NCBI RefSeq assembly: GCF_018294505.1
Contig: NC_057803.1
Location: 689,483,791-689,547,790 of the forward strand
Reading direction: 5' to 3'
Source of the DNA: Triticum aestivum
Lineage: Eukaryota > Streptophyta > Magnoliopsida > Poales > Poaceae
Length of the DNA: 64,000 nucleotides
Translations under genes and position numbers: made by a program
Shown here: positions 1 through 10,652 of the stretch, in pieces
Numbering within the stretch: the stretch's first letter is position 1
Layout of the letters: each line of letters begins with the position of its first letter
The notes under the pieces: generated by a model
The model's database searches: none
Told to the model about the DNA's origin: nothing
Seen by the model: only the letters and a program-made list of their open reading frames with translations

Positions 1-411
1 CCTTCCATCCTCCATCCCCGCACACGAGCTCGGTAAGGGAAGGCCTCCCTCACTCGAGCACTCGGCGAAGCGGCCTCCCTCCTCCTGCACGTGATAGATC
101 CGACCAGGGTGCAGCATCCCGGCAGGCTCAATCAGTCAGGTCACTCCTCCCGCGTGTGACAACATTGGGGCGTGGCATCCCGGCGTTCGCTCCTTGCAGT
201 TGTGCACAGGGGTCTAATTGCTTTTGTTTTTTAGATTCAAGGGTGTGTATGCAATTTTTTTTGCCAAGTCAGCTCCTTAGAGTCCGGTCCCACCTGTCAG
301 AAAATGATTAAATTGGTTAAATCACCTGATCAGTGCATTTTGCAAAAAGTTTAACATGTGGTTTTCTGCAAACCTTGCCCCAAATGTGGTGGTTTTCTGC
401 AAACTCCAAGT
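1..411. other. Unassigned flank with a short direct repeat
   Basis: No gene or complete element is recognised here. The motif gtggttttctgcaaac occurs twice about 30 bp apart (near 358 and 389), which looks like debris of a transposable element. The first 200 bases are C-rich and show no convincing open frame. Confidence 0.4.
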
Positions 412-1000
412 GGCGTGATGATGCAATAGGCCTGGTCTTCCTTGATTGTTCCTCCCAGTCATAATGCATAGGCACGACATATCAAATGAAACATCGAGGG
501 GCGCAATAGAAGACTAGGTCATAAGAATAGAAGGAAAGCATATTATTCCCTTCGTTAGCTCGGTCCGGATCACACCCATTCACTCGTTTTCCTTCACTCT
601 CCAAGAGGCAACTGTAAAACACAATGAGCAACTCTTGGGACCAAAATTCGCAAAAGAAAACAACAAACAGGTAAGAAGGTCAATAGGTTATTACTGCACA
701 AAACAACCTATCCTGACCAATTATGCTTTTCAGTCCTCTATCCCCAACTAGATAGTACCGAGTAATCGCCTCATCACGACATGTTGTGTGATGATTAGAT
801 GAGCATTTGGCAAGTTATCTTTGCCACAGATTGATGACATTGAAGCAAGCAATGCTCTCTCCAGCATAGATTATGTGCCGTTGGGATCAAAGTTCAAACT
901 GTTGAAGTTTTGCCTCTGAACTAGTCTAATTGAAGCTCAAACTGTGTTTTGTCCTTGTGATGATAGAAATAAACCTGCTCATGCTCTCACGCCTTTGAGT
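412..1000. repeat. Low-copy duplicated segment, copy A
   Basis: This stretch aligns by eye with three other places. Positions 412-650 match 12,765-13,020 (shared words include gatgatgcaata/gatgatgcagta, catcgaggggygcaa and gtccggatc). The part near 535-620 also matches 9,940-10,060. Positions 840-1,000 match 37,245-37,970 (shared attatgtgc, ttgggat and aataaacct). No intact frame crosses all copies, so this is read as an old local duplication of intergenic or broken-gene DNA rather than a gene. Confidence 0.55.
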
Positions 1001-1199
1001 GTAGGTGTGGTCTACGGATGCTATGCTACGTGAGTTAGCCGTGTCTTAGAGGAATACCTAGTAATAACTTTACTACATATTCGATGTCTAAAATAAAATT
1101 GCAGATGTTTCGTTCTCGCTTTTCAATTTTGTTGGGTTCTGGTTGGAAGACATGCAACCAATGAAAGCATATGGTGCAGTCAATATATACATACAGAGG

Positions 1200-1520
1200 A
1201 AAAGGGATATCAAAGCTGGTTAGAGAAGAGCACACCATGTGCCAACACAGTACTAGAAGTGCACACAAGCCGTGTAATGAGGTGGGCCAGCGAGGCACCT
1301 TCACGTCACAATACACTCAATCCATAAATATCGAGCTCTCTAGAGTCTTAGTTCCAAGTCCAATTTCTCTGGCAATATGAACGTAGATCGTCCATACACT
1401 CAAAGCTGGTTGGAAGACATGCAACCAATGAGAGCATATGGTGGAGAGCGTCCGTCATATTTAGTTATTTACACGAACTACGTAGGCTTGAAAGGCAGCA
1501 GGAATTGTCGTACGACATTG
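1200..1520 (+). repeat. Promoter-like duplicated segment, copy 1
   Basis: First of four related segments (others near 10,165, 38,085 and 59,255). They share the order catgtgc, agtacyagaagygcac, cttcaygtcac, caa(t)ccaataaata, a run resembling ccaattyc, and aggcttgaaaggca. The CCAAT-like and aataaata words (here 1,315-1,333) suggest a plus-strand promoter and 5' leader. This is inference from motif order; no downstream coding exon is recognised. Confidence 0.5.
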
Positions 1521-1700
1521 GGGTACAATAGTTTAACCTGTTTTATCTCTCCGGCCTGACTTGGCTTGCGACACGGTGATTAGCCCGGGCGGGACAGACC
1601 TTCGCTGTCCAGCACCTGAGCTACACGAATGCCACTCTCTGGCCCGGTTTACGAATATCCAGACATGAGGCCGCAATCGCGAGCAAGAGGGCGGCCTTAC

Positions 1701-1895
1701 CGTGAACATCTTGCTGGCGGTGAAGGGATGGTCGTCGGATCTGGCGGCACGGCCAGCCAACGCCCGTCCCCGGCCCACACCTCAAGTCCCTCCACCTCGT
1801 GCTGCATGATGGTGATCATCACGCTGTCGCCGCACTGCGCCTGCATGGAAACGCCAGTCTCCGCGTTCGTCGGCATACAGAACCGGCATAGTAGG
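1701..1895 (-). pseudogene. 2-oxoglutarate dioxygenase (AOP-like) exon 2 fragment
   Basis: The minus strand encodes a recognisable piece of a 2-oxoglutarate/Fe(II)-dependent dioxygenase: an ETGVSMQAQ stretch, MQHEVEGLEV and DGRWLAVPPDP, followed after a small frame break by KMFT and a splice donor (GTAAGG at 1,700-1,695). This matches exon 2 of the larger pseudogene at 13.9-36.5 kb. In active enzymes the MQA stretch continues with the iron-binding H-x-D; here the His position reads Gln, so catalysis would be lost. Homology stops near 1,900. Exon 1 and exon 3 are absent nearby. AOP-like is my family assignment from memory; the oxygenase fold is more certain than the subfamily. Confidence 0.65.
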
Positions 1896-2430
1896 ACCGT
1901 GTGGGCGAGCGCTCCCGGATAGGGCTGTAACCGAGTCCAGTTCGAGCGAGTTGGACGAGGCTCAGCTCAGCTTATACTAAAATTTGAGCGATGTCAAGTT
2001 GAGTGAAGCTCAACGTTGAGATATATAAAGTGGATCGTTCTCAGCTTGCCACTGCCTCGATCTCGAGCTAGATTTGACATAAATAACATGTTTCTTAATA
2101 ATCTAAGGCAATTTATCAAACAAGTTAGGTCACAATAGATCATAAGAAGACGCTAGAAAAATATTATCCGAATAATCTGATCATAATATTAAAAAATTCA
2201 CGTTAGTTTGACTTATCCCTCTCAACAAAAGGCTAATACTTAAAGCAAAAGAGCATGGATAAACAAGCAAGTGAAGAAACGACAGTGCGTTTACTCTCAA
2301 ACTTTGGCCAACCTAACATGATAAGCACAAAGATGACTATGTACCATATCGAGGCCATAATTTTCTACATCCTTAATTAAACTTACCGTGTTTGCTAGTC
2401 GATAAAATGGAGAAATAAATCATGCATAAC

Positions 2431-2472
<42 letters not shown>

Positions 2473-2474
2473 AC
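2431..2474. repeat. (ATCT)n microsatellite
   Basis: About ten perfect tandem copies of atct end at the inferred 5' terminus of the Helitron. The Helitron's own first bases (tctata) resemble the repeat unit. Confidence 0.9.
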
Positions 2475-2602
2475 CTATACTAATTACAGACTCCCAAGTA
2501 ATTACCATGTTAATTAGAAATTAGGAGCCGTTCATCTGGTGGGACCGAGTTATTACGGTGTAGATCTTCTGAAAAACCTAGGTTAGTCAGAATTGAAAAA
2601 AA

Positions 2603-2831
2603 ACTATTAAGCATCTGATTTTCCTAGGAAACATCTCCGGCCATTAGACATGCCCACGCATCCTCTCCACCTCTCACGCGATCTCTCACGTGTGGGTCAT
2701 CTTACTCAGCACCTCATAAAACTATTAACCATCAGATCTTCCTAGCAATCATCTCTAGCCATCAGATTACATAGTCCCACGTGCACACCTCCTGTTCACC
2801 TCTCCTAAAATATCTCACGTGCAGGCCATCT
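2603..2831. repeat. Imperfect tandem duplication inside the Helitron
   Basis: Two copies with a period of about 118 bp, starting actattaagcatctg (2,603) and actattaaccatcag (2,721). Both run on through a catctc block and end in a ctcacgtg...catct motif. Confidence 0.65.
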
Positions 2832-4125
2832 CTCCGTCTGGGCGATCTCTATTGGCCGCCTCTTCGACCTACTGCCGTAGTGCACCCATCTCCGTCACCC
2901 TGATCGTCGCTCCTACCGGCGTCAATGATGCAGCAGGTCAGCACGTCTTCCTCTGCCTTCTTTATCCATTATCTCCATCACCAGGCCTGTTATAGGGGTA
3001 GTCTCCTCTTTCTGTGATTGTTGTTGGCCTCACAATCATCACTCTCCTCATCTCCTCCACGCCGCCTTCTGTTTCTCCTTTGGTTATCGATTTCCCTTCA
3101 ATTGTCGAAGAGACAACCACCTTTCTCCATGCTCTCTGTATTGGCTTCAGTCCTTTGCCGCAAAACTTTCTAGAACAGGTAAACGTCACAGTTATGATAT
3201 ATGTGCTTCGATGATCTTGAAGCTATGCATGCTTATACCTCCGTTAAAAACTTCTTCCATGATCTCCTTGATGTGTAAGCTTAGTTTTTAATGTTCCAAT
3301 AGCTGGCAAAATATTCTATGAAATTTGCAGCCTACTCAAGGATGACGACTTCACCACTGTGCTCAACTTCTTGGTCGGCTTTCTCATCATCTTAATCTCC
3401 CCTCATCGACTCCTTCCATCCAGGAGGTACACACACTACAGTTCTTCTCTCCTCCTATCTGATTTGGACTCCATCGCTGAATACCTCAATCTTTCTGCGA
3501 TGTGCACTTATGTATTAGCCATGGTTTACCCATCACTTGAACCAATCAATGGCTGCATAGGAAATTAGCACGGCACCATTGCCATTGCTAAACATAGCGC
3601 ATCTGTCAATCGTATAAGGTCTGCAAGGAGCAATTATTGAGTAGCTTTTTCGTTTTAAGGGATTTTTGTGTTGTGCATCCTGCAGTATGAGACTTGGTCT
3701 CTAATGAACGTGCACATTCTAGGTTTTCACTTTGGGGAGATTTTGGTGACATGAGTCCAGTAGTTCCAGACATATCTTAGATATGTATTATTGCGATGGG
3801 TAAGATTAGGTGATATACAATTCAATTATTGCATTCAGTTCACCAAAGTGGACTTTCCGCACAGTGCACTCGAGCATCTGTTCTAATTTTGTAGGAAAGC
3901 CGCTAAGTTGTTTTGGTGCGTTATTTGGTTGGTTCAATCTACTTCTCTAAATTACAAGCGAAATACTATAATTTTGTTAACTTGGATGTGATCTTTCAAC
4001 TTTATGCTTACGGCTCACGCCATGATCCAATGAGATACGTGCATCTTAGAAGCATAAAATGAGCCTGCTGGAATTCTTTTTTGTAGTGCTATGTACATTT
4101 ATACATGGAGTAGATATGCATTCAG

Positions 4126-4687
4126 GAGGTCAAGAAGCCGACACCTCAGCAGTATTCATTCCAAACAGCAAGGGAGATAAAGAAAAGACGCTCAAGTCAA
4201 CCTCTAGGTAGTTCTTCCTCATAGTTATTACTACTTTGTTATTCTAATGATGTTCCTTTGCTAAATTAAGAACATGCATGTGTCAGTTTACTTTTGTACA
4301 GTACGTATTTTACTTTGCATGGTGCTCGCACTAGCTGCTATGTAATTAAGATCTGATAAGTAACACAAAGAAACTTCCAGTAAGTTTGTATGTATAGACA
4401 GATTCAGTGATACTAAACCATATGTTGCTGTAGTTGACTATGTTATACGTAAATGTGCAGACTTTACCGTGCTGACAAAGCTCAGTCTCTATTTCTTTCT
4501 TTACGCAGAAAATATGCATTGCACTCGTGTATTTCCATTCACATATAATCGATGGAATCATTGTATGATCAAATATTATATATAAATAAATATAAGGTAA
4601 GATGGTATGCCCTGATTAATTGTGACATCATATTCGTTAACAAATGTCCTTTTTCACAGAGACGGGATGATAATGAAGAGATCCTTG
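4126..4687 (+). other. Two exon-like islands in the Helitron
   Basis: Positions 4,126-4,207 and 4,660-4,687 are each bordered by an AG acceptor (ttcag; cctttttcacag) and a GT donor (gtagtt; gtacgc). Helitrons often carry gene fragments, so these may be captured exons. No protein family is recognised and the reading phase between them is not clean. Confidence 0.25.
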
Positions 4688-5513
4688 GTACGCACACTTT
4701 GGACGCTCTTAAATTCATGTATGGCAGATTTATCCCAACTGTTTCTTTTGCATGACACATTTAATGCCAATTCAGTTTGATCAAATCATCGAAAGCACAG
4801 CAGGAAAGTCAATTTTAATTCCGGTGATCTTTTTACTAAAGGTATACTAGGCTGAATTTGGTGCAGCAGTTCATTATTCATAGCCGCTGTTATTTATTTT
4901 GTATTTTCAGGTGAGGTAAATTAATCAATTGATGGACAAATATGATGTTTGTCTACACAGATGGTGCCACTTGAAATTATTATATGTTAGTATGAAATGA
5001 TATTCTTTTTATGTAAAATCACACGCTAGATTATGCATCAATTCAAGCATAACTGAAATTCTTTGTTAGTACAGAAAATTATTTTGGCTCAAACCACCAC
5101 TGGAGCCTCTTTGTTTTTACAAGCTTGGCATAATGTTCTCCTTCTACACTTCTGTAAGAATGCTAAGATAATGTATTGTACTTCGGAAATATTCATTTAT
5201 GCAACAGATAGTTTTGTTATACTTATATATGAGATCATGGATCATATATTTCAAAACCGTACTGTCTTTGCTAATTTGTTGGTATAGAAATTTTCGGTCT
5301 TCTAAATAAATATTTGCTTTTGTGCATTACTTGGGCTGAATAAACTAATGGACTTTTTTGCAAAATAATAATAAAGCAATGGGCTCCACCATATATGCTA
5401 GATTTTCTAAATGGAAAACGAAGTATCAACATATTAGGTGAAAGTGTGAATGTTGTTTCAAAAACTGATCAATAACAATTTTTTCGTGTCGAACGATTGC
5501 TTTTCATGATATT

Positions 5514-5942
5514 NNNNNNNNNNNNNNNNNNNNNNNNNNNNNNNNNNNNNNNNNNNNNNNNNNNNNNNNNNNNNNNNNNNNNNNNNNNNNNNNNNNNNNN
5601 NNNNNNNNNNNNNNNNNNNNNNNNNNNNNNNNNNNNNNNNNNNNNNNNNNNNNNNNNNNNNNNNNNNNNNNNNNNNNNNNNNNNNNNNNNNNNNNNNNNN
5701 NNNNNNNNNNNNNNNNNNNNNNNNNNNNNNNNNNNNNNNNNNNNNNNNNNNNNNNNNNNNNNNNNNNNNNNNNNNNNNNNNNNNNNNNNNNNNNNNNNNN
5801 NNNNNNNNNNNNNNNNNNNNNNNNNNNNNNNNNNNNNNNNNNNNNNNNNNNNNNNNNNNNNNNNNNNNNNNNNNNNNNNNNNNNNNNNNNNNNNNNNNNN
5901 NNNNNNNNNNNNNNNNNNNNNNNNNNNNNNNNNNNNNNNNNN
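5514..5942. other. Assembly gap (429 N)
   Basis: Unsequenced run inside the Helitron. Open frames that span it are artefacts. Confidence 1.
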
Positions 5943-6686
5943 GCAAAAAAAACAAAAACATTGAATGAGTGTATTTGGCTGTTTCATGTTTGGATCTCTA
6001 GCTATTGTCTGCAGAGCTTTGTATTGTATTTCACCGGTGTCTTGGGTTGTTTTGCATGCTATTTAGTATTTCAGTCATGCAATATTATCATGATCGTGCA
6101 AGGATCAAAATCGTAGTTTGTCCCCTATTCATTGCAACTATCACTTTTTCATGATATTAGCTATAACGTGGTCCAGGACTAGACAACTATAACGTGGGTT
6201 GATTAGACATAGATACTGATTTGATAACTTGGTGTGCCGTGTGCAGGGGTGTTTGTATTGACAGGACCAAGGTGAAAGATACATGGGCAGCCTAATCATG
6301 CTGCATGGTCTTCCTCCAGATAATTAAATTGTTAATTTTTCTCTAAAAAAATTAATTGTTTTGGTTTAGCATTACTATTTGCTTATACCGAGTTTCTTAT
6401 TAATACGTTCTTTTATTTTATTGCAAGTACGTGAGGGAGCCCATTGTTCAAATTTTCCATCCCGTTCAATGTAAAATGTGCAAGTTACATGATAATTATT
6501 CAAATACCAAATAAGTTGAATGACTTGATTGATTAATTAGTTTATTGTCTAGGTAATACATATAGTTGGTAACAGATAGTGAATACTTGACAGAGCAACA
6601 ATTTTGATACATTCTCACTTAAGCAATACTATAATTTCCATCATTAATGGAGGCTTACATATAGCACCGAAATTATAAAAAACTAG

Positions 6687-6715
6687 CCCGTGCAAAAGCA
6701 CGGGTTGGCGACTAG
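6687..6715 (+). other. Helitron 3' hairpin and CTAG terminus
   Basis: cccgtgc-aaaa-gcacggg, then ttggcga and CTAG. This is the transposition terminator of the Helitron. Confidence 0.8.
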
Positions 6716-6855
6716 TATATAGTAATAATTTATTATGTTTCATTTCAATATATATTAGGAATATTTAATAAAGTTATATTATATCATTCTACAATCGAGT
6801 GAGGCAGTGTTGGCTCATGATCAACTCATTTCTAGATCGACCTACATAAAGTGCT

Positions 6856-6895
6856 CATACTCAACCATTTTTTTCATACTCAACCATTTTTTTCA
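6856..6895. repeat. 20-bp direct repeat
   Basis: catactcaaccatttttttc occurs twice, nearly back to back, in the right end of the putative TIR element. Confidence 0.7.
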
Positions 6896-6989
6896 GAGTT
6901 GAGTCTAAAGACGACTCGATCTCAAGCTACTCATGAGCCTCGATCTTTTCTTGCAGTCCTACTCATGGACATCAACGCCTCGAAGATCA

Positions 6990-7150
6990 TAAGCTGAACA
7001 GTTTTTAAAATACACACTGAACATTTTTATGATAACAATATTTAAATACACATTGAACATGATTGTGATATATGTTGAGCAATATTTAAAATACACATTG
7101 AACAATTTTTGTGATATACACTGAGCAATTTTAAAGACACAATGAACTTT
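6990..7150. repeat. AT-rich degenerate tandem repeat
   Basis: Three to four diverged units of the type aaatacacattgaaca followed by gtgatata and a tgagcaat-type word. Transposon-type filler with no coding content; a purine-rich stretch follows to 7,300. Confidence 0.55.
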
Positions 7151-7426
7151 TCCTTAAATATAAAATAAGCATTTTTGGATATAAACACGTAATAAACTTT
7201 GTATGAAGAACGAAAAAAAGGGAAAAGGGAAAACATTAAAGAAAAGAAAAGAAATAGAAATAGAAGTAGAAAAAAAGAAACAGAAAAGAGATGAAACAAC
7301 AGAGGGACCGTGGGGTGGCCCAAACTGGGGCGTTAGGTGACCTACATTAAGCAAAGCTACGTCCTTTTAACGCTCACGGGCGTCAAATAGGACCTGTGCA
7401 TCCTCTCCACAGTTCACTGCAACTTG

Positions 7427-7960
7427 TGTTAGAACTAATGGGCTTGGCCCATGTGCAATTTCAACAAGTTCTCAAATAAATTTCAAAGGCCATGAATAAA
7501 TGATAACTGAAGGTGCAAATTTTAGTCCCACCGCTAGAGTTCAGGTGGTGTGGAACAAACTTAAATAATGGAGTCTTCCTGCTCTACTAAGTGATATGTA
7601 TAAGGAGAGAAAGAGAACACCACCAAATATATCACTTATCAACCCCCACCAAATACACACCAGCGAGCGGAAGAGCAGGTCTCAACATGGGTCGTCTTCC
7701 TTCCAAGTCGGGTGGCATCGTGTGATCATCTAATCTCTAATTATATGGTTGGTGTTGTTTTCATGGTGTCCTCTTCATGTAGTAAGATAGAGCTATGAAT
7801 GCTAATAATTGTTCTACTATTAAACTATTTACTAGAGTTAATCACAAAATTGACTTAATTTTCAACAGCTCGAACACGCTCTTGGCCATCAAGACGATCC
7901 GATCATCTCAACACATATATGGACGAAATATTCCAGTGTAGTGTATTGTGCAAGCTAACT
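7427..7960 (+). mobile_element. Possible LTR fragment
   Basis: The segment begins tgttagaactaatgggc and contains a TATA-like tgtataaggag near 7,595, as in a copia-type LTR promoter. No second LTR, PBS or clear CA end is visible, so this would be a solo or truncated LTR. Confidence 0.3.
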
Positions 7961-8509
7961 GCACTTCAGAAATAGTCTAGTTACATTTCAGTGCATTTTT
8001 AAGCATTGTTACACATGCATTCCACACATCTCACCTAAATATTTCAAACGTTCTAAGATTCAACTTGAAATATTTCCCATAAATTCCTATGTTCACTCAA
8101 AATTTAGATACGATAAACAAACACTGGAATTTCAAATATTCCGCAAAGTCAAAATTTGGAGGGATGTTATAACCATTAAACTCCCTTCTGGTAGACTGTT
8201 ATCCTTACTCTGAATGGGGCGCTAAATATAAATAAATAGCAAAAAAAATAAACATGACGATGAATGGAAAAATGGCACAGCCAGTTTCTTCGTACATTAA
8301 TTCATTTCTTATTCAAACCAATTATGTGTTTAATACAACCTCATTTTGCCTCAAGGCCCACACCATGCTACAAAACTAATATTACAAGTTGATACATCGT
8401 CTCACGAGAAGACAAAAAAAGGAGAAAAAATCCTCAGACTATGGATAGACTAGAAAGTACAAGCGCAAGTCCCAATCTTCTTTTGTTGAAACAAGGCAAA
8501 ATGCTTGCC
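7961..8509. other. No recognisable feature
   Basis: AT-rich sequence with only short chance frames. No termini, RNA gene or motif recognised. Confidence 0.5.
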
Positions 8510-9930
8510 ATTTTCATTGATAAAGAAGAGAGTTTAAGACAAGGATCCCAATAGATGGCAAATAAAAGTCCATCAGTCTCGCGGCATTACAACACCCAAG
8601 TTATTTGCTCCACCATCACCCATAATCAACTTCCTCCTTAATGTTGTGAACTAGCGACGTGGTGGGGATCGCCGTGTTCTGGAAGACTCTCGCATTGCGC
8701 TCCTTCCAAAGTTCCCAAGAGACGAGTATCAAAAGGGAGGTCATCGCAGACCACGAAGGGGCCCTCGGTTGGGCGATCTGAATCCACCAATCGTTAACCG
8801 AAGTGGCTAAGCTCCAGTCCATAGGGTTGACCTCCTGAAGCCCCAACCACTGAACAGTGTCGCACCACACCCTCACCGAAAACGGCAGTGGCAAAGAAGA
8901 TGCACGGAATATTCCCTGATTTGCTTATAGAGTGGGCAGAGACCGCAGTTTGGCCAACCACGGCACCCAAGTATATCAGCAGTCCATACTCGATCTTGCA
9001 TCATGAGCCAGGCAAAAAGATTTGCATTTTGGTGGCCCCCAAGATTTCCAAACAGCCACATACATGGGTGAGCATGTGTGCCCCTCAAATTGTGTGTTTT
9101 AGGCCGACTTAGCCGAATATATGCCTTCCATCATAAATTTCCAAGTGAACTTATCAGGGGCATCTGCAACAAGTTGGATGGCACTGAGCATCTCCCAAAG
9201 TGAAGCGAACTGCTGGATGTGTTCTAGGGAGAGACCTTGGTGCAGATTGATTCGACTCACCCAGAAGTTCTTTTGCAAGGCTATCTGAACCATCATCTTT
9301 CTTCCTTTTTAGAACACTCAAATTTTTTGGGAGAAACATATTCCAGCCACCCATCGTCCAGCCAAGAGGACTCACAAAAAAGAGTAGTAGCTCCATCTCC
9401 AATGGTGACAGTCGTGGCAGTGGATAAAAGGTCATTTTCCGCCTCAGGGCATGGGTTTCCCAAACCGATCCAAGGTTTCGACGGTTCGGTCCACTGGAAC
9501 CAAAGCCATCTAAGTTTAAGGGCCGTAGCGAATTGCTCCAAGTTAAAAATTCCAAGCCCTCTGAGAGATTTGAGCTTGCACACCAGCTCCGAGTTCACTT
9601 GGCACTTGCCACATGACACCTTATCGCAACCAGATCACAAGTAAGCCCGACGAATCTTGTCAATGTATTCTCGTACCACAGCCGGGAGGTCAAGTGGCGT
9701 CAGAGAGTAAATGGTCATCGCAGTGAGGACCGCTTTGACCAAAACAGCACGGCCAGCTGAAGCCACATGCTTGCGGAGCCACGGGATGAGTTTAGTAGAC
9801 CTTTTTGATGTCCAGCTTGAAGAGCAGAGATGGGGTTTTGTTACGATGCAAATGCCTGGTAAGGTTCCTAACATACATAAAGTTGTCAAGAATACTTGTT
9901 TTTTTATGAAGGCACAGGGCACACGAGAGG
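8510..9930 (-). pseudogene. Degenerate LINE reverse transcriptase 3' part
   Basis: The minus strand carries broken frames typical of the C-terminal half of a plant L1-type LINE ORF2. The stretch 9,922-9,635 has the post-catalytic thumb region (WLRKHVASAGRAVLVKAVL and a LPAVV motif). About 9,619-9,150 has WFQWTEPSKPW. The stretch 9,088-8,616 has the zinc-binding zf-RVT region (CGLCPLYKQ) and the terminal SWELWKERNARVF motif. The frame changes at least four times and the endonuclease and YADD core are missing, so the copy is 5'-truncated and dead. It abuts duplicated segment C on its upstream side. Confidence 0.75.
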
Positions 9931-9934
9931 TGAG

Positions 9935-10075
9935 ATTAAGTACTGAGGGGGTGCAACAGGACGCCCTTGGCTCACAAGAACAAGAGACGTCCCTTTGTTA
10001 GCTCTGTCCGGATCGCCACTATTCTTTTGGTTTCCTTCACTCTCTAGGATGCCACTGCAGATGAGAATTATAAAA
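9935..10075. repeat. Low-copy duplicated segment, copy C
   Basis: Matches 535-620 and 12,845-12,970 (shared gaggggtgcaacagga, tttgttagctctgtccggatc and a ttccttcactctct-type run). Truncated on the left by the LINE. Confidence 0.55.
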
Positions 10076-10164
10076 CGGTTAAAGGGCAATTAGAAGAAGT
10101 ATAACAACGTATAACTTACTTGTACTCTTGTCCTCCCATACTGATATATAGACAATCTCTTGTC

Positions 10165-10650
10165 CTGCTAATATGATTTTACGCACAAAGCTAAAGATAG
10201 CAAATCTAAACTGACTAGAGAAACATAGCCCATGTGCTAAAATAGTACTCCCTCCGTCCGAAAATACTTGTCGGAGGAATGGATGTATCTAGACGTATTT
10301 TAATTCTAGATACATCCATTTTTATGTATTTCTCCGATAAGTATTTCCGGACGGAGGGAGTACCAGAAGCACGCAAAAAATATGCAATAGGATGGGCAAG
10401 TGGTGGCACTTTCATGTCACCATACCCAACCAATAAGTATCAGTATGTCCCATGCCTCTCGACTCCAATTCCAATTTCCTCTAGCAAAGATGGACGGATA
10501 TCAGTCTCTCTCTCCCATGCATCTCAGTTCCAGTTCCTATTTCCTCTAGCAACTAGAGATTGTCTATATATTTATACAGCACAAAGCGCCAGTTGTGAAC
10601 AGTGTAGGCTTGAAAGGCACCGAGAACAATTTTATGGTGATGAGGCAATG
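10165..10650 (+). repeat. Promoter-like duplicated segment, copy 2
   Basis: Same motif order as copies 1, 3 and 4. It includes gatagcaaatctaaactg, cccatgtgctaaaatagta, the ccaaccaataagtat word (10,426-10,440), a plausible tctatatatttata TATA box near 10,562, and gtaggcttgaaaggcacc near 10,606. It is interrupted by a Stowaway MITE that the other copies lack. Confidence 0.55.
10248..10360. mobile_element. Stowaway MITE (Tc1/mariner)
   Basis: 113 bp with terminal inverted repeats ctccctccgtccg / cggacggagggag, flanked by TA on both sides (10,246-10,247 and 10,361-10,362). The interior is nearly palindromic around gatacatccatt. Too short to code for anything; it would be moved in trans by a mariner transposase. 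Confidence 0.95.
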
Positions 10651-10652
10651 TC

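Larger units (their letters stand above)
2468..6715 (+). mobile_element. Non-autonomous Helitron
   Basis: The 3' end has the Helitron signature: a perfect 7-bp stem with AAAA loop (6,687-6,704), a short spacer, then CTAG (6,712-6,715) followed by host T. The proposed 5' end is tctatacctatac preceded by A, which fits insertion between A and T. Termini with TC at the 5' end and a hairpin plus CTRR at the 3' end are characteristic of the family. No Rep/helicase or RPA frame is seen, so the copy would be non-autonomous. The exact 5' base is uncertain because it abuts an ATCT microsatellite. It contains an assembly gap. Confidence 0.7.
1919..6965. mobile_element. Possible TIR DNA transposon remnant hosting the Helitron
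   Basis: The left edge (gggctgtaaccgagtc) and the reverse complement of the right edge (aggactgcaagaaaagatcg) start similarly. Both then carry a similarly ordered block around cactgcctc and ctcga roughly 150 bp inward. This suggests degenerate inverted ends of a Mutator- or hAT-like element interrupted by the Helitron. No transposase is visible and the target duplication is unclear. Confidence 0.35.

Noticed and set aside
5458..5987. Open frames of 155-172 codons
   Set aside because: They consist almost entirely of N and only exist because the gap has no stop codons.
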